Source: Actinomadura macra NBRC 14102
GTDB taxonomy: Bacteria > Actinomycetota > Actinomycetes > Streptosporangiales > Streptosporangiaceae
Direction of reading: 5' to 3'
Length of the DNA stretch: 64,000 nucleotides
Assembly: GCF_001552215.1 (NCBI RefSeq)
Contig: NZ_BCQT01000006.1
Span: 124,001 to 188,000, forward strand
In this document: positions 26,221 through 34,042 of the stretch, one piece after another
Layout: every line of letters begins with the position of its first letter
How positions within the stretch are numbered: the first letter of the stretch is position 1
Position numbers and translations under genes: made by a program
The notes under the pieces: generated by a model
What the model was told of the DNA's origin: nothing
Seen by the model: only the letters and a program-made list of their open reading frames with translations
The model's database searches: none

Positions 26221-26591
26221 TGGTCCCCCTCCAGATGGTTTCGTCGGATCCGTAGTGGTTCGTACTGATCCGTAGGTCAGATGCACATCTTGGCGCACAC
26301 CGGCCGGTTCCGGATTAAGGGTCCGACACGATCGGACAACGAGGTAGCCCGGACGCAGCGCGCCTACCTTGACATTCCCCACGGGGGGCAGTTGATCCAC
26401 CACCCGCTGTCACCTGCGTGGTGACGGCCGCCACCACCGCGCCTCAAGGCCGGCGGAGGAGCGTATGGCACAATCGGACAACGGGTGACCCCCGTACGTC
26501 GCGAGATGTCCGACCCGGTGATCAAGGCCACCAGACCGTCACCACCGCGGCGGCATCGCCCGAAGGCCAACTCTCACCGACAGGGGTCGCT
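26221..26591. other. 371-bp divergent intergenic region
   Basis: Carries the promoters of the ABC operon (leftward) and malic enzyme (rightward). An open frame continues upstream of the malic enzyme start, but it has no family similarity that I can see. No hairpin or repeat of note. Confidence 0.5.
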
Positions 26592-27782
26592 GTGGCTGCC
26601 AAGCCCGTTTCCAAGGAACCGCTGAGATTCGACGACGATCCGGCCTTCCCGCTGCACCGCGGCGGAAAGCTGGAGATGCGGTCCACCATTCCCGTCCGCA
26701 ACAAGGACGATCTCTCCCTCGCCTACACTCCCGGCGTCGCGCGGGTCTGCACCGCCATCGCCGAGAACCCGGAACTGGCCTACGACTACACCTGGACGTC
26801 CAAGGTCGTCGCGGTCGTCACTGACGGCACCGCCGTGCTCGGGCTCGGCGACATCGGCCCGGCTGCGTCGATGCCGGTGATGGAGGGCAAGTCCCTGCTG
26901 TTCAAGGAGTTCGCGGACGTCGACTCCGTGCCGATCGCGCTGAACTGCACCGGGGTGGACGAGATCGTCGACACGGTCATCCGGATGGCACCGAGCTTCG
27001 GCGGCATCAACCTGGAGGACATCAGCGCTCCCCGCTGCTTCGAGATCGAGGACCGGCTGCGCGCCGCGCTCGACATCCCCGTCTTCCACGACGACCAGCA
27101 CGGCACCGCCATCGTGGCGCTGGCCGCGCTCACCAACGCGGCGCGGCTCGTCGGCAAGCCGCTGGCGCAGCTGCGCGCCGTCGTGGCCGGGGCGGGCGCG
27201 TCCGGCATCGCGGTGTCCCAGATCCTCATCGAGGCCGGCATCGGCGACATCGCGCTCTCCGACAGCAAGGGCCTCATCTACGAGGGACGCGACGGCCTGA
27301 ACCCGGTCAAGGAGCGGATCGCCGCGATCACCAACCGGTCGCGGCTGACCGGCTCCACCGAGGAGGCGCTGCGCGGCGCGGACGTGTTCATCGGGCTGTC
27401 CGGCAGCACCGTCCACGAGTCGTGCGTGGCCACCATGGCGCAGGACGCGATCGTGTTCGCGCTGTCCAACCCCACCCCCGAGGTGCATCCGGACGTGGCG
27501 CGGCGGCACGCCAGGGTCGTGGCGACCGGGCGCAGCGACTACCCGAACCAGATCAACAACGTGCTGGCCTTCCCCGGCATCTTCCGCGGCGCGCTGGACG
27601 TGCGCGCCCACTCGATCACCGAGGGCATGAAGCTCGCCGCCGCGAGCGCGCTCGCCGGCATCGTCGGTGACGACCTGACGGCCGACTACGTGATCCCCGG
27701 CCCGTTCGACGACCGGGTCGCCCCGACCGTGACCGCCGCGGTCGCCACGCAGGCCCGCAGGGAAGGGGTCAATCGGATCTGA
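26592..27782 (+). CDS. NAD(P)-dependent malic enzyme
   Basis: A 396-residue bacterial malic enzyme, decarboxylating malate to pyruvate and linking the TCA cycle to gluconeogenesis. Motifs: SLAYTPGVARVC with the catalytic Tyr, TDGTAVLGLGDIGPAASMPVMEGK with the catalytic Lys, the metal site NLEDISAPRCFEIE...FHDDQHGTA, and the nucleotide loop VVAGAGASGIAV. GTG 26592 is chosen by comparison with family N termini; upstream in-frame sequence lacks conservation. An intrinsic terminator follows. Confidence 0.93.
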   Translation: MAAKPVSKEPLRFDDDPAFPLHRGGKLEMRSTIPVRNKDDLSLAYTPGVARVCTAIAENPELAYDYTWTSKVVAVVTDGTAVLGLGDIGPAASMPVMEGKSLLFKEFADVDSVPIALNCTGVDEIVDTVIRMAPSFGGINLEDISAPRCFEIEDRLRAALDIPVFHDDQHGTAIVALAALTNAARLVGKPLAQLRAVVAGAGASGIAVSQILIEAGIGDIALSDSKGLIYEGRDGLNPVKERIAAITNRSRLTGSTEEALRGADVFIGLSGSTVHESCVATMAQDAIVFALSNPTPEVHPDVARRHARVVATGRSDYPNQINNVLAFPGIFRGALDVRAHSITEGMKLAAASALAGIVGDDLTADYVIPGPFDDRVAPTVTAAVATQARREGVNRI

Positions 27783-27800
27783 TCCGGAGGACCAATTTCC

Positions 27801-27828
27801 GGCCCGTGCCGTAGGGCACGGGCCTTTT
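27801..27828 (+). terminator. intrinsic terminator of the malic enzyme gene
   Basis: GGCCCGTGCC-gtag-GGCACGGGCC followed by TTTT, 18 bp after the stop codon. One of the few hairpins here with a U-run. Confidence 0.85.
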
Positions 27829-27954
27829 CCCTGACCAAGATTTCGATGAATTCGGTCGGCGGACTGGTCAATGCCCCATAGACGGTGTAATTCTCGTGAC
27901 GAGGGAATGACCCTGACGATTCGCTGAGCAGGCCGGACTCTGTCGGGAGCGAAT

Positions 27955-28527
27955 GTGGACCTCGTCTCTTACGGCGACCTGGCGGTCGATCTCGTGAACA
28001 CGCAGCATCCCCACCACGATGATCTGCGGGATCTCGAAGGGCTGCAGGCCCTGTTGCTGAACCGTCCACAACTCGGAGGGCGGACGGCGCACCGCGACCT
28101 GGACGCCATGCGCGAGCTGCGCGCCGAGCTGCGCGCGATCTTCGTCTCCGCCGCCCGCGGGGACGCCGAGGACGCCATCGAGCGCCTCAACATCCTGCTC
28201 ATCCAGCATCCGGTCCATCCGCAGATGACCCGGCACGACGGGCAGGACTGGCACCTGCACTTCAACGAGGGCGGCTCCGTTCCCGACCGTGTCGCGGCCC
28301 GTACCGCGATGGGCCTGGCCGCGAAGATCGGCTCCCAGGGGATCGACCGGCTCGGCGTCTGCCGCGCCGAGGACTGCGGCCGCGTCTACTTCGACACGAC
28401 CGCCAAGCGGTCGCGCCGCTACTGCTCGGACCGGTGCGCGGGCCGCCCGAGTGTGACCGCCGCCTGCCATCCGAGCCCGCCGCGGGTGTCGGTCAGCAGG
28501 CGACCGGCGCGCCAGAGCGGCCAGTAA
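27955..28527 (+). CDS. CGNR zinc finger protein (ABATE-domain regulator)
   Basis: A 190-residue protein. An N-terminal ABATE-type domain (begins VDLVSYGDLAVDLVNTQHP) is followed by a CGNR zinc finger with Cys136, Cys141, Cys157 and Cys161 (VCRAEDCG ... RYCSDRC). Members are presumed DNA-binding regulators. After Cys161 the usual basic NRANVAAYR-like helix is replaced by GRPSVTAACHPSPPRV, and the last ~36 codons lie antisense to the 3' end of sodX. The tail may therefore be altered or non-functional. Starts at GTG 27955. Confidence 0.85.
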   Translation: MDLVSYGDLAVDLVNTQHPHHDDLRDLEGLQALLLNRPQLGGRTAHRDLDAMRELRAELRAIFVSAARGDAEDAIERLNILLIQHPVHPQMTRHDGQDWHLHFNEGGSVPDRVAARTAMGLAAKIGSQGIDRLGVCRAEDCGRVYFDTTAKRSRRYCSDRCAGRPSVTAACHPSPPRVSVSRRPARQSGQ

Positions 28528-28886
28528 CGGGCGGCGACCCGCCCGACGACGAGCGCGTCGGGCACGGCACCGAAGTCCCAGCTGTCGCGACGCCCCCGCG
28601 CGTGCTGGTTGTCGCTCTCCAGCCACCATCCGCCGCCGGACCGGCGTGTCGCCCGCTTGACGATGAGCAGGTCCGGGCGCCCGGGATGGCGGGCGACGAC
28701 GAGGTCCCCGGGCACGACACGTCCGCCGACGTACACCACGAGCCAGTCGCCGGGACGCAGCGCGGGGAGCATCGAGTCGCCCGACACGGCCACCGCCCTG
28801 ACCCGTCCGCGTGCTCTGGCCAGCGCGAACAGCAGCGCGCACCCGGCCGCCAGCAGCAGCGGGCGGTGCGGTCGCGTCCTTGCCAT
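28419..28886 (-). CDS. sodX: nickel-type superoxide dismutase maturation protease (S26 family)
   Basis: A 155-residue signal-peptidase-like serine protease. One N-terminal transmembrane helix (residues ~9-24), catalytic Ser38 in SGDSMLPALRPGDWL and general-base Lys77 in LLIVKRA, followed by the SDN..ARGRRDSW box. In actinobacteria SodX removes the short leader of SodN. Here it diverges from sodN with a 193-bp shared promoter region. ATG 28886 has AAGGGAG upstream. Its last ~36 codons overlap the CGNR gene antiparallel. Confidence 0.92.
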   Translation of the reverse strand: MARTRPHRPLLLAAGCALLFALARARGRVRAVAVSGDSMLPALRPGDWLVVYVGGRVVPGDLVVARHPGRPDLLIVKRATRRSGGGWWLESDNQHARGRRDSWDFGAVPDALVVGRVAARYWPLWRAGRLLTDTRGGLGWQAAVTLGRPAHRSEQ

Positions 28887-28937
28887 GGCGCTCCCTTTCC
28901 GGTTCGTACGCGGCGCATACTCCGGCGGCGCGAGGTC

Positions 28938-28954
28938 ATCCTCCGCAGGAGGAT
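28938..28954. promoter_or_regulatory. inverted repeat in the sodX-sodN promoter region
   Basis: ATCCTCC-gca-GGAGGAT, perfect 7-bp arms, 52 bp upstream of sodX. In RNA it forms a tight hairpin that hides a GGAGG sequence; in DNA it could be a repressor site. A Nur-type nickel regulator would be expected in this region, but the sequence does not look like the published Nur box as I recall it. Confidence 0.4.
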
Positions 28955-29079
28955 TCCGGGCCGCGCGACGGCCCGGGTCTTAGGCCGAAATACCGAGCGC
29001 CCTGGCCGGACGGCCCCAGGGGCACAAGGGTAATGTCGGTGACCTGAGCATGATCCGAAACGAGGGAAGGGAACCGCAG

Positions 29080-29481
29080 GTGTTGCTCAAGCTTCTGCGT
29101 CCGAAGACCACGGTCTCCGCGCACTGCGACCTGCCGTGCGGCGTCTACGACCCGGCGCAGGCCCGGATCGAGGCCGAGTCGGTCAAGGCCATCGCCGAGA
29201 AGTACGCGGCCAACGAGGACCCCGAGTTCCGCGCGCGGGCGATCCTGATCAAGGAGCAGCGTTCCGAGCTGGTCAAGGAGCACCTGTGGGTGCTGTGGAC
29301 GGACTACTTCAAGCCGCCGCACTTCGAGAAGTACCCGCAGCTGCACCAATTGTTCAATGAGGCCACCAAGCTCGCCGGGGCATCTGGTACCAAGGGCAGC
29401 GTGGACGTCAAGACCGCCGAGGACCTGCTGAGCAAGATCGCCGAGATCGACAAGATCTTCTGGGAGACCAAGCAGGCGTGA
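29080..29481 (+). CDS. sodN: nickel superoxide dismutase
   Basis: A 133-residue NiSOD precursor. GTG 29080 gives a 14-residue leader ending ...TTVSA before HCDLPCGVYDP, so the mature enzyme begins His15-Cys16 with Cys20: the nickel hook His1/Cys2/Cys6. This matches the leader length of Streptomyces SodN. The in-frame ATG at 29050 would give a 24-residue leader and is less likely. GGAAGGG precedes the GTG. It detoxifies superoxide and is probably cytoplasmic or surface-associated. A strong hairpin follows. Confidence 0.95.
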   Translation: MLLKLLRPKTTVSAHCDLPCGVYDPAQARIEAESVKAIAEKYAANEDPEFRARAILIKEQRSELVKEHLWVLWTDYFKPPHFEKYPQLHQLFNEATKLAGASGTKGSVDVKTAEDLLSKIAEIDKIFWETKQA

Positions 29482-29495
29482 CGCCGGCCGCACCG

Positions 29496-29534
29496 GCCGC
29501 GGGGGCCGTCCGATTTTCGGACGGCCCCCGCGGC
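29496..29534 (+). terminator. sodN terminator
   Basis: 18-bp perfect stem (begins GCCGCGGGGG) with a TTT loop, 15 bp after the stop, followed by GTGTTT. Confidence 0.8.
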
Positions 29535-29614
29535 GTGTTTAGGCCCATGTCTACTGACATTTCACAACTTCACGTGATCTTCTATGCCGCACATCCAGAG
29601 AGAGAGGATGATCC

Positions 29615-31036
29615 ATGATCAAACGGATCACATCCGTCCGGTCGACGGCCGCGGTCACGCTCACCCTCGCGTGCCTGGTCTCACCGGCGGCTCCCGCCAC
29701 GGCCTCCACCCACGGCCACCGCTTCACCCCCGGCGCGCCCGGCGCCGGCGACCCGTACTTCCCCGAGGAGGGCAACGGCGGCTACGACGTCGACCACTAC
29801 GACCTCGCGCTCGACTACGACCCCGCGTCCAACGGGCTGGTCGCCACCGCCCGCATCAAGGCCCGCGCCACCCAGGACCTGTCACGGTTCGACCTGGACC
29901 TCAAGCAGCTCACCGTCAGCGGCGTCCAGGTGAACGGCAGGGCGGCGACGTTCACCCGCGCGGGCCAGGAGCTGATCGTCACGCCGCGGCGCGGTCTGCG
30001 GAAGGGCCGGACCTTCACGGTGACCGTCGCCTACGCGGGCACTCCGAAGCCCGCCGAGCGCCCCGACCTCGGCACGTTCGGATGGATCAAGACACCGGAC
30101 GGCGCGTACGTGGTGTGCGAACCCGACGGCGCGTCCACCTGGTTCCCGAGCAACGACCACCCCACCGACAAGGCCACCTACACCTACCGTGTCACGGTCC
30201 CGCAGGGCACACAGGTGCTCTCGAACGGGGTGCCCGGCGGCGAGTGGACGCGGGGCGGCAAGTCCACGTTCGTCTGGAACGAGCGCTCCCCGATGGCGAG
30301 CTACCTGGCGATGCTGGCCATCGGGAAGTTCACCGTGCAGAAGGGCGAGACCGGCAGCGGCATCCCCGTCGTCACCGCCGTGGCGCCGAATCGCGCGGAC
30401 GAGCTCAAGACCATCCATGAGGGAACGATCCAGGCGATCGACTGGGAGGAGAAGGTCTTCGGGAGGTACCCGTTCGCCTCCACCGGCGGCATCCGGGTCG
30501 GCGTGGACGTGGCGTTCTCGCTGGAGACGCAGAGCCGCCCGATCTACGGCTACAAGCCGGACACGGCGACGATCGTGCACGAGCTGGCGCACCAGTGGTT
30601 CGGCAACAGCGTCAGCGTGAGCCGCTGGAAGGACGTCTGGCTGAACGAGGGCTTCGCGACCTACGCCGAGTGGCTCTGGGACGAGCAGCACGGCGGCCCG
30701 ACCGTGAAGCAGACCTTCGACAACCTCTACGGCAAGTCGGACAACTGGCCGTACTACGACGAGTTGTGGATCAAGCGGCAGACCGGTGACCCGGGCACGG
30801 ACGAGCTGTTCACGATCACCCCGTACTGGCGCGGCGGGATGACGCTGCACGCGCTGCGGGAGCGGATCGGCGACGAGGCGTTCTTCACCCTGCTGAAGGC
30901 GTGGACGAGGGCGCACCGCAACGGCAACGTCACGACGGAGCAGTTCATCGCGCTGGCCGAACGCATCTCGCGCCAGCAGTTGGACGGGCTGTTCCAGGTC
31001 TGGCTCTACACCAAGGAACGGCCCACGACGTGGTGA
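29615..31036 (+). CDS. secreted M1 family zinc metallopeptidase
   Basis: A 473-residue aminopeptidase-like protein with a Sec signal peptide (about residues 1-29, ending APATA). The M1 N-terminal beta domain is followed by the catalytic domain with HELAH at 322-326 and the third zinc ligand Glu345 in NEGFATYAEW; SLETQSRP stands where the GAMEN exopeptidase motif is usually found. It is much shorter than PepN (~850 residues), lacking the C-terminal helical repeat domain, like other small secreted actinobacterial M1 proteins. ATG 29615 has GAGAGG upstream. Confidence 0.92.
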   Translation: MIKRITSVRSTAAVTLTLACLVSPAAPATASTHGHRFTPGAPGAGDPYFPEEGNGGYDVDHYDLALDYDPASNGLVATARIKARATQDLSRFDLDLKQLTVSGVQVNGRAATFTRAGQELIVTPRRGLRKGRTFTVTVAYAGTPKPAERPDLGTFGWIKTPDGAYVVCEPDGASTWFPSNDHPTDKATYTYRVTVPQGTQVLSNGVPGGEWTRGGKSTFVWNERSPMASYLAMLAIGKFTVQKGETGSGIPVVTAVAPNRADELKTIHEGTIQAIDWEEKVFGRYPFASTGGIRVGVDVAFSLETQSRPIYGYKPDTATIVHELAHQWFGNSVSVSRWKDVWLNEGFATYAEWLWDEQHGGPTVKQTFDNLYGKSDNWPYYDELWIKRQTGDPGTDELFTITPYWRGGMTLHALRERIGDEAFFTLLKAWTRAHRNGNVTTEQFIALAERISRQQLDGLFQVWLYTKERPTTW

Positions 31037-31071
31037 CGCGCTGACCTGCGAGGCCCTGGAACCGGGGTGTG

Positions 31072-31542
31072 TCAGGCGCGGGCGGCCTTGGTGAGAGCGT
31101 CGCCGGTGAGCCGGTAGACGGTCCACTCGTCCTGGGGCCGGGCGCCGATCGACTCGTAGAACCCGATGGCGGGGGCGTTCCAGTTCAGGACCGACCACTC
31201 GACGCGGGCGTAGCCGCGCTCGTCGGCGATGCGGGCGAGCTCGGTGAGCAGCGCCTTGCCGTACCCGTGGCCGCGGACGGCCGGGTCGACGAAGAGGTCC
31301 TCCAGGTAGATCCCGTGGACGCCCTCCCACGTCGAGTAGGTGAGGTACCACACCGCGAACCCCGCGACCGCACCGTCGTGTTCGGCGATGTGGGCGAAGA
31401 CCTTCGGGTCGTCGCCGAAGAGACTCGCGCGCACCTGCTCCTCGGTGACCTTCACCTCGTGCAGCATGCGCTCATACTCCGCGAGCTCGCGGATCAGTCG
31501 AACGATCGCGGGGACGTCGTCAGGGGTCGCGGGTCGGATCAC
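31072..31542 (-). CDS. GNAT acetyltransferase (diamine acetyltransferase-like)
   Basis: A 156-residue GNAT enzyme resembling spermidine/spermine acetyltransferases: IRELAEYERMLHEVKVTEEQ near the N terminus, AVWYLTYSTWEGVHGIYLEDLFV in the core, then the acetyl-CoA loop VRGHGYGKALL and a final NWNAPAIGFYESIGA. The start is GTG 31542, where family N termini (IRPATPDD) begin. It converges on the M1 peptidase gene. Confidence 0.9.
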   Translation of the reverse strand: MIRPATPDDVPAIVRLIRELAEYERMLHEVKVTEEQVRASLFGDDPKVFAHIAEHDGAVAGFAVWYLTYSTWEGVHGIYLEDLFVDPAVRGHGYGKALLTELARIADERGYARVEWSVLNWNAPAIGFYESIGARPQDEWTVYRLTGDALTKAARA

Positions 31543-31609
31543 GCCTGCCAGGCTATTCGAGCGGGGCGAGTGGGACGGACGCGGCGACAGGGCCCTTGTG
31601 GACAATGAG

Positions 31610-31641
31610 GCGCCCCCGGGCGGGAGGTGGCCCGGGGGCGC
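31610..31641 (-). terminator. hairpin between the hypothetical ORF and the GNAT gene
   Basis: 12-bp perfect stem GCGCCCCCGGGC/GCCCGGGGGCGC with an 8-nt loop. It lies 60 bp beyond the stop of the 31701-31988 ORF and upstream of the GNAT start. Confidence 0.55.
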
Positions 31642-31700
31642 GCGGGGAGCGGCACCGCCGTGGACGGTACGGCCTTGGGGCCGCCGGTCGAGGGGATGGG

Positions 31701-31988
31701 TCAGCCGGTCACCGGAACGAGGACGAGCCAAGTCCGGTAGATCGTGACAATACGGTAGTTGTCAGCACTTGGACTATTCATCCGATCCAAGCTGATGACG
31801 TTATCGAAGACCACTAAATAGCCGGACAAGGACAGCACCACCGCCCCGCGGTTGGGAAGCGAGCCGATGGGCACGAGCGAAGCGAGGTCCAGATCGCCGC
31901 CCGCACACAGCGAGGCGAGCCGCCAGGCGAGCAAAAGCGACACAACCACCACAACAGCACCAACCGCAGCAGTAGCCTCAATGATCAC
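31701..31988 (-). CDS. hypothetical small membrane protein
   Basis: A 95-residue ORF with one predicted N-terminal transmembrane helix (TAAVGAVVVVVSLLLAW). No family recognised. Two things support it: a terminator-like hairpin lies beyond its stop, and its composition (Val, Tyr, Asn) differs from antisense shadows. Against it: part of it (residues ~20-45) is read from family-B repeat sequence and there is no clear ribosome binding site. Confidence 0.3.
   Translation of the reverse strand: MIIEATAAVGAVVVVVSLLLAWRLASLCAGGDLDLASLVPIGSLPNRGAVVLSLSGYLVVFDNVISLDRMNSPSADNYRIVTIYRTWLVLVPVTG
31867..31935 (+). repeat. partial family-B repeat
   Basis: Contains GCACGAGCGAAGCGAGG (31871) and GCGAGCCGCCAGGCGAGC (31917), both of which recur about 140-150 bp downstream in the fuller copy at 32001. 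It looks like a diverged tandem half-copy. Confidence 0.5.
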
Positions 31989-32000
31989 CGACCGAAACGC

Positions 32001-32146
32001 TGCGATCGCGTGCGAAGCCAGGCACGAGCGAAGCGAGGGCCTGATCGCGAAGTGAGCCGCCAGGCGAGCCAGAGCGATGCAGCGATCGCCGCGTTGCCCG
32101 CTGAAGGAGGGCCTCCAAGGCCCGACGCCAAGGGCAACGCAACAAA
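32001..32146 (+). repeat. dispersed repeat family B, copy 1
   Basis: About 145 bp matching 52093-52237 in the same orientation, roughly 80% by eye. It starts at GCGATCGCGTGCGAAG, passes CTGATCGCGAAG and GCGATGCAGCGATCGCCGC, and ends at GCCAAGGGCA. Several GATC-centred palindromes could pair with each other. It lies 80 bp upstream of the anti-sigma gene start. Confidence 0.7.
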
Positions 32147-32225
32147 CACAGCGCGCCGAAGTCTCGAAGCAGGCCCCGTAGGCGGTAGTTTCGGATGCAG
32201 CAGGACCATCCTGCGAGGGAGTGAC

Positions 32226-32654
32226 GTGACCGAGGAAACCGCTGCAATGCCGGCCAGTACACAGTTGTCCGTCCGCGACGTGGTGACGGTGAAGTTGCCC
32301 GCCGCGAGCGCCTACCTGTCCGTCCTACGGACCGCCACCGCGGGTCTGGCGGCCAGGTTGGACTTCACGCTCGACGAGATCGAGGATCTGCGCATCGCGG
32401 TCGATGAGGCCTGCGCGATGCTGCTCGCCCAGGCCGTCCCCGGAACAGACCTGACCTGCGAGTTCGAGCTGACCGGGGATGCGATGCGCATCTCCGTGGC
32501 GGTGCTGACCGTGGACGGCCAGGAGCCCAGCCGCGACACGTTCGCCTGGACGGTCCTGTCGTCGCTCGCGGGCGAGGTCTACGCTCAGGTGGGTTCCGAT
32601 GACCGGGTCACCGTGACGCTGCAGAAGCGCCGCGGTGCGGCGGGGGCCCCGTGA
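32226..32654 (+). CDS. anti-sigma factor, RsbW-like ATPase/serine kinase
   Basis: A 142-residue HATPase of the RsbW/SpoIIAB class that holds a SigB/SigF-type sigma factor inactive. The N-box reads EIEDLRIAVDEACAMLL. Its stop overlaps the sigma start by four bases. GTG 32226 is preferred (GAGGGAG upstream); an in-frame ATG eight codons later is an alternative. From memory, its place relative to sodN and whiB corresponds to prsH (ushX) - sigH of S. coelicolor. No anti-anti-sigma factor is adjacent. Confidence 0.88.
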   Translation: MTEETAAMPASTQLSVRDVVTVKLPAASAYLSVLRTATAGLAARLDFTLDEIEDLRIAVDEACAMLLAQAVPGTDLTCEFELTGDAMRISVAVLTVDGQEPSRDTFAWTVLSSLAGEVYAQVGSDDRVTVTLQKRRGAAGAP

Positions 32655-33463
32655 CGGAGAAGACGACCATCGCCGGCGCCGGCAACGAGCGGTCCGAGAG
32701 CGCGGTGCCGGACCGCGCGAGGGCCCGTGCGCTGTTCGAGCGCCTCGCCGAGCTGCCTGAGGGCGACCCTGAGCGCCAGCGCATCCGCGACCAGCTCGTG
32801 GAGCTGCACCTGCCCCTGGTGGAATATCTCGCCCGCCGCTTCCGCAACCGCGGCGAGTGGCTGGACGATCTGATCCAGGTGGCGACGATCGGCTTGATCA
32901 AGTCCATCGACCGGTTCGATCTGGGGCGCGGGGTGGAGTTCTCCACCTATGCCACGCCCACCATCGTCGGTGAGATCAAGCGGCATTTCCGTGACAAGGG
33001 CTGGGCGGTGCGGGTTCCGCGCCGGCTCCAGGAGCTGAAGCTGTCGCTGACGAAGGCGATCAGCGATCTGGCCCAGCGGGAGGGGCGGGCCCCGACGGTC
33101 AGCGAACTGGCCGCCCATCTGCAGATGAGCGAGGAGGAGGTGCTGGAGGGCCTGGAGTCGGCGAACGCCTACTCCACCGTGTCCCTCGACGCACCCGACT
33201 CCGGTGACGAGGACGCCCCCGCGGTGGCCGACTCGCTCGGCATGGTGGACGAGTCACTGGAGGGCGTGGAGTACCGCGAGTCCCTCAAGCCGCTGCTGGA
33301 GAAGCTCCCCGCCCGCGAGAAGAAGATCCTGCTGCTGAGGTTCTTCGGCAACATGACCCAATCGCAGATCGCGGCCGAGCTCGGCATCTCCCAGATGCAC
33401 GTGTCGCGGCTGCTCGCCCGCACGCTCGCGCAGCTTCGCGAGGGCCTCACCGCCGACGAGTGA
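32651..33463 (+). CDS. SigB/SigF-family stress RNA polymerase sigma factor
   Basis: A 270-residue group 3 sigma factor of the SigB/SigF/SigH subfamily. Region 2 is DDLIQVATIGLIKSIDRFDL plus FSTYATPTIVGEIKRHFRDK; region 3 has RVPRRLQELKLSL; region 4 is LRFFGNMTQSQIAAELGISQ with the helix-turn-helix. It is translated in coupling with the RsbW-like gene upstream, so activity is probably set by partner switching. The first ~25 residues are an unconserved extension. Confidence 0.93.
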   Translation: MTEKTTIAGAGNERSESAVPDRARARALFERLAELPEGDPERQRIRDQLVELHLPLVEYLARRFRNRGEWLDDLIQVATIGLIKSIDRFDLGRGVEFSTYATPTIVGEIKRHFRDKGWAVRVPRRLQELKLSLTKAISDLAQREGRAPTVSELAAHLQMSEEEVLEGLESANAYSTVSLDAPDSGDEDAPAVADSLGMVDESLEGVEYRESLKPLLEKLPAREKKILLLRFFGNMTQSQIAAELGISQMHVSRLLARTLAQLREGLTADE

Positions 33464-33955
33464 TCAACCGGTGGAGCGCGGCCTCGTGCCCGCTCCATCG
33501 CCGCCCCGGCCACTCTCGTCCCGGCCGGTCCGAGCGTCCCGGTCCGCGCCGGTCGGGTCGCCGGGGTCGTCCTCGTCGGTGTCGCGGACGAGCCAGGCGG
33601 TGCTCGGCGGGCTGAGCACCGCGATCAGCGCGAGGACCGCGGCGGCGGCCATCGGGACGGCGATCGCGGGGCGGTCGCTCTGCCACAGCGACCAGGCGAC
33701 CGGTAGCGCGAACAGCTGCGTCAGCACCGTCGGCGCCCGGCTCCACTGGTCCGCGCGCAGGATCCCCCGGGCGCAGCCCAGCATGGCGAGGCCGCCGACG
33801 AGGGCGAGCACGGTCACTCCGATCGCGCTGACGGGGTCGGCGGCGGATCCGGCGGCGGTCTCCACGCCGGTGTACACCCCGAATCCGGCGGCGGCCACGC
33901 CCTCCGCGGCTTCGAGGGCGGCGGCTGCGTACACGGTGATGGGGCGCTTCGACAC
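33464..33955 (-). CDS. small multi-spanning membrane protein, function unknown
   Basis: A 163-residue protein with four predicted helices (YAAAALEAAEGVAAAGFGVY, VTVLALVGGLAMLGCARG, VLTQLFALPVAWSLW, VPMAAAAVLALIAVLS) and a ~35-residue hydrophilic tail rich in Asp, Arg and Gly. I do not recognise the family. Its stop abuts the sigma gene stop with no space. Similar hydrophobic proteins next to DagK-like genes occur in actinobacteria. Confidence 0.75.
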   Translation of the reverse strand: MSKRPITVYAAAALEAAEGVAAAGFGVYTGVETAAGSAADPVSAIGVTVLALVGGLAMLGCARGILRADQWSRAPTVLTQLFALPVAWSLWQSDRPAIAVPMAAAAVLALIAVLSPPSTAWLVRDTDEDDPGDPTGADRDARTGRDESGRGGDGAGTRPRSTG

Positions 33956-34042
33956 GTCTAGACCCTACTCGGCCCCGGCGGGGACCGGTGTCCGGGACCG
34001 TCGAGGGGAAAACCTCATGGGAACGGTCGATACGCTGACGCC

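Noticed and set aside
27830..27954. Possible frameshifted N terminus for the CGNR gene
   Set aside because: The GTG at 27955 gives the normal ABATE start; the region before it has stops in all useful frames and reads as leader.
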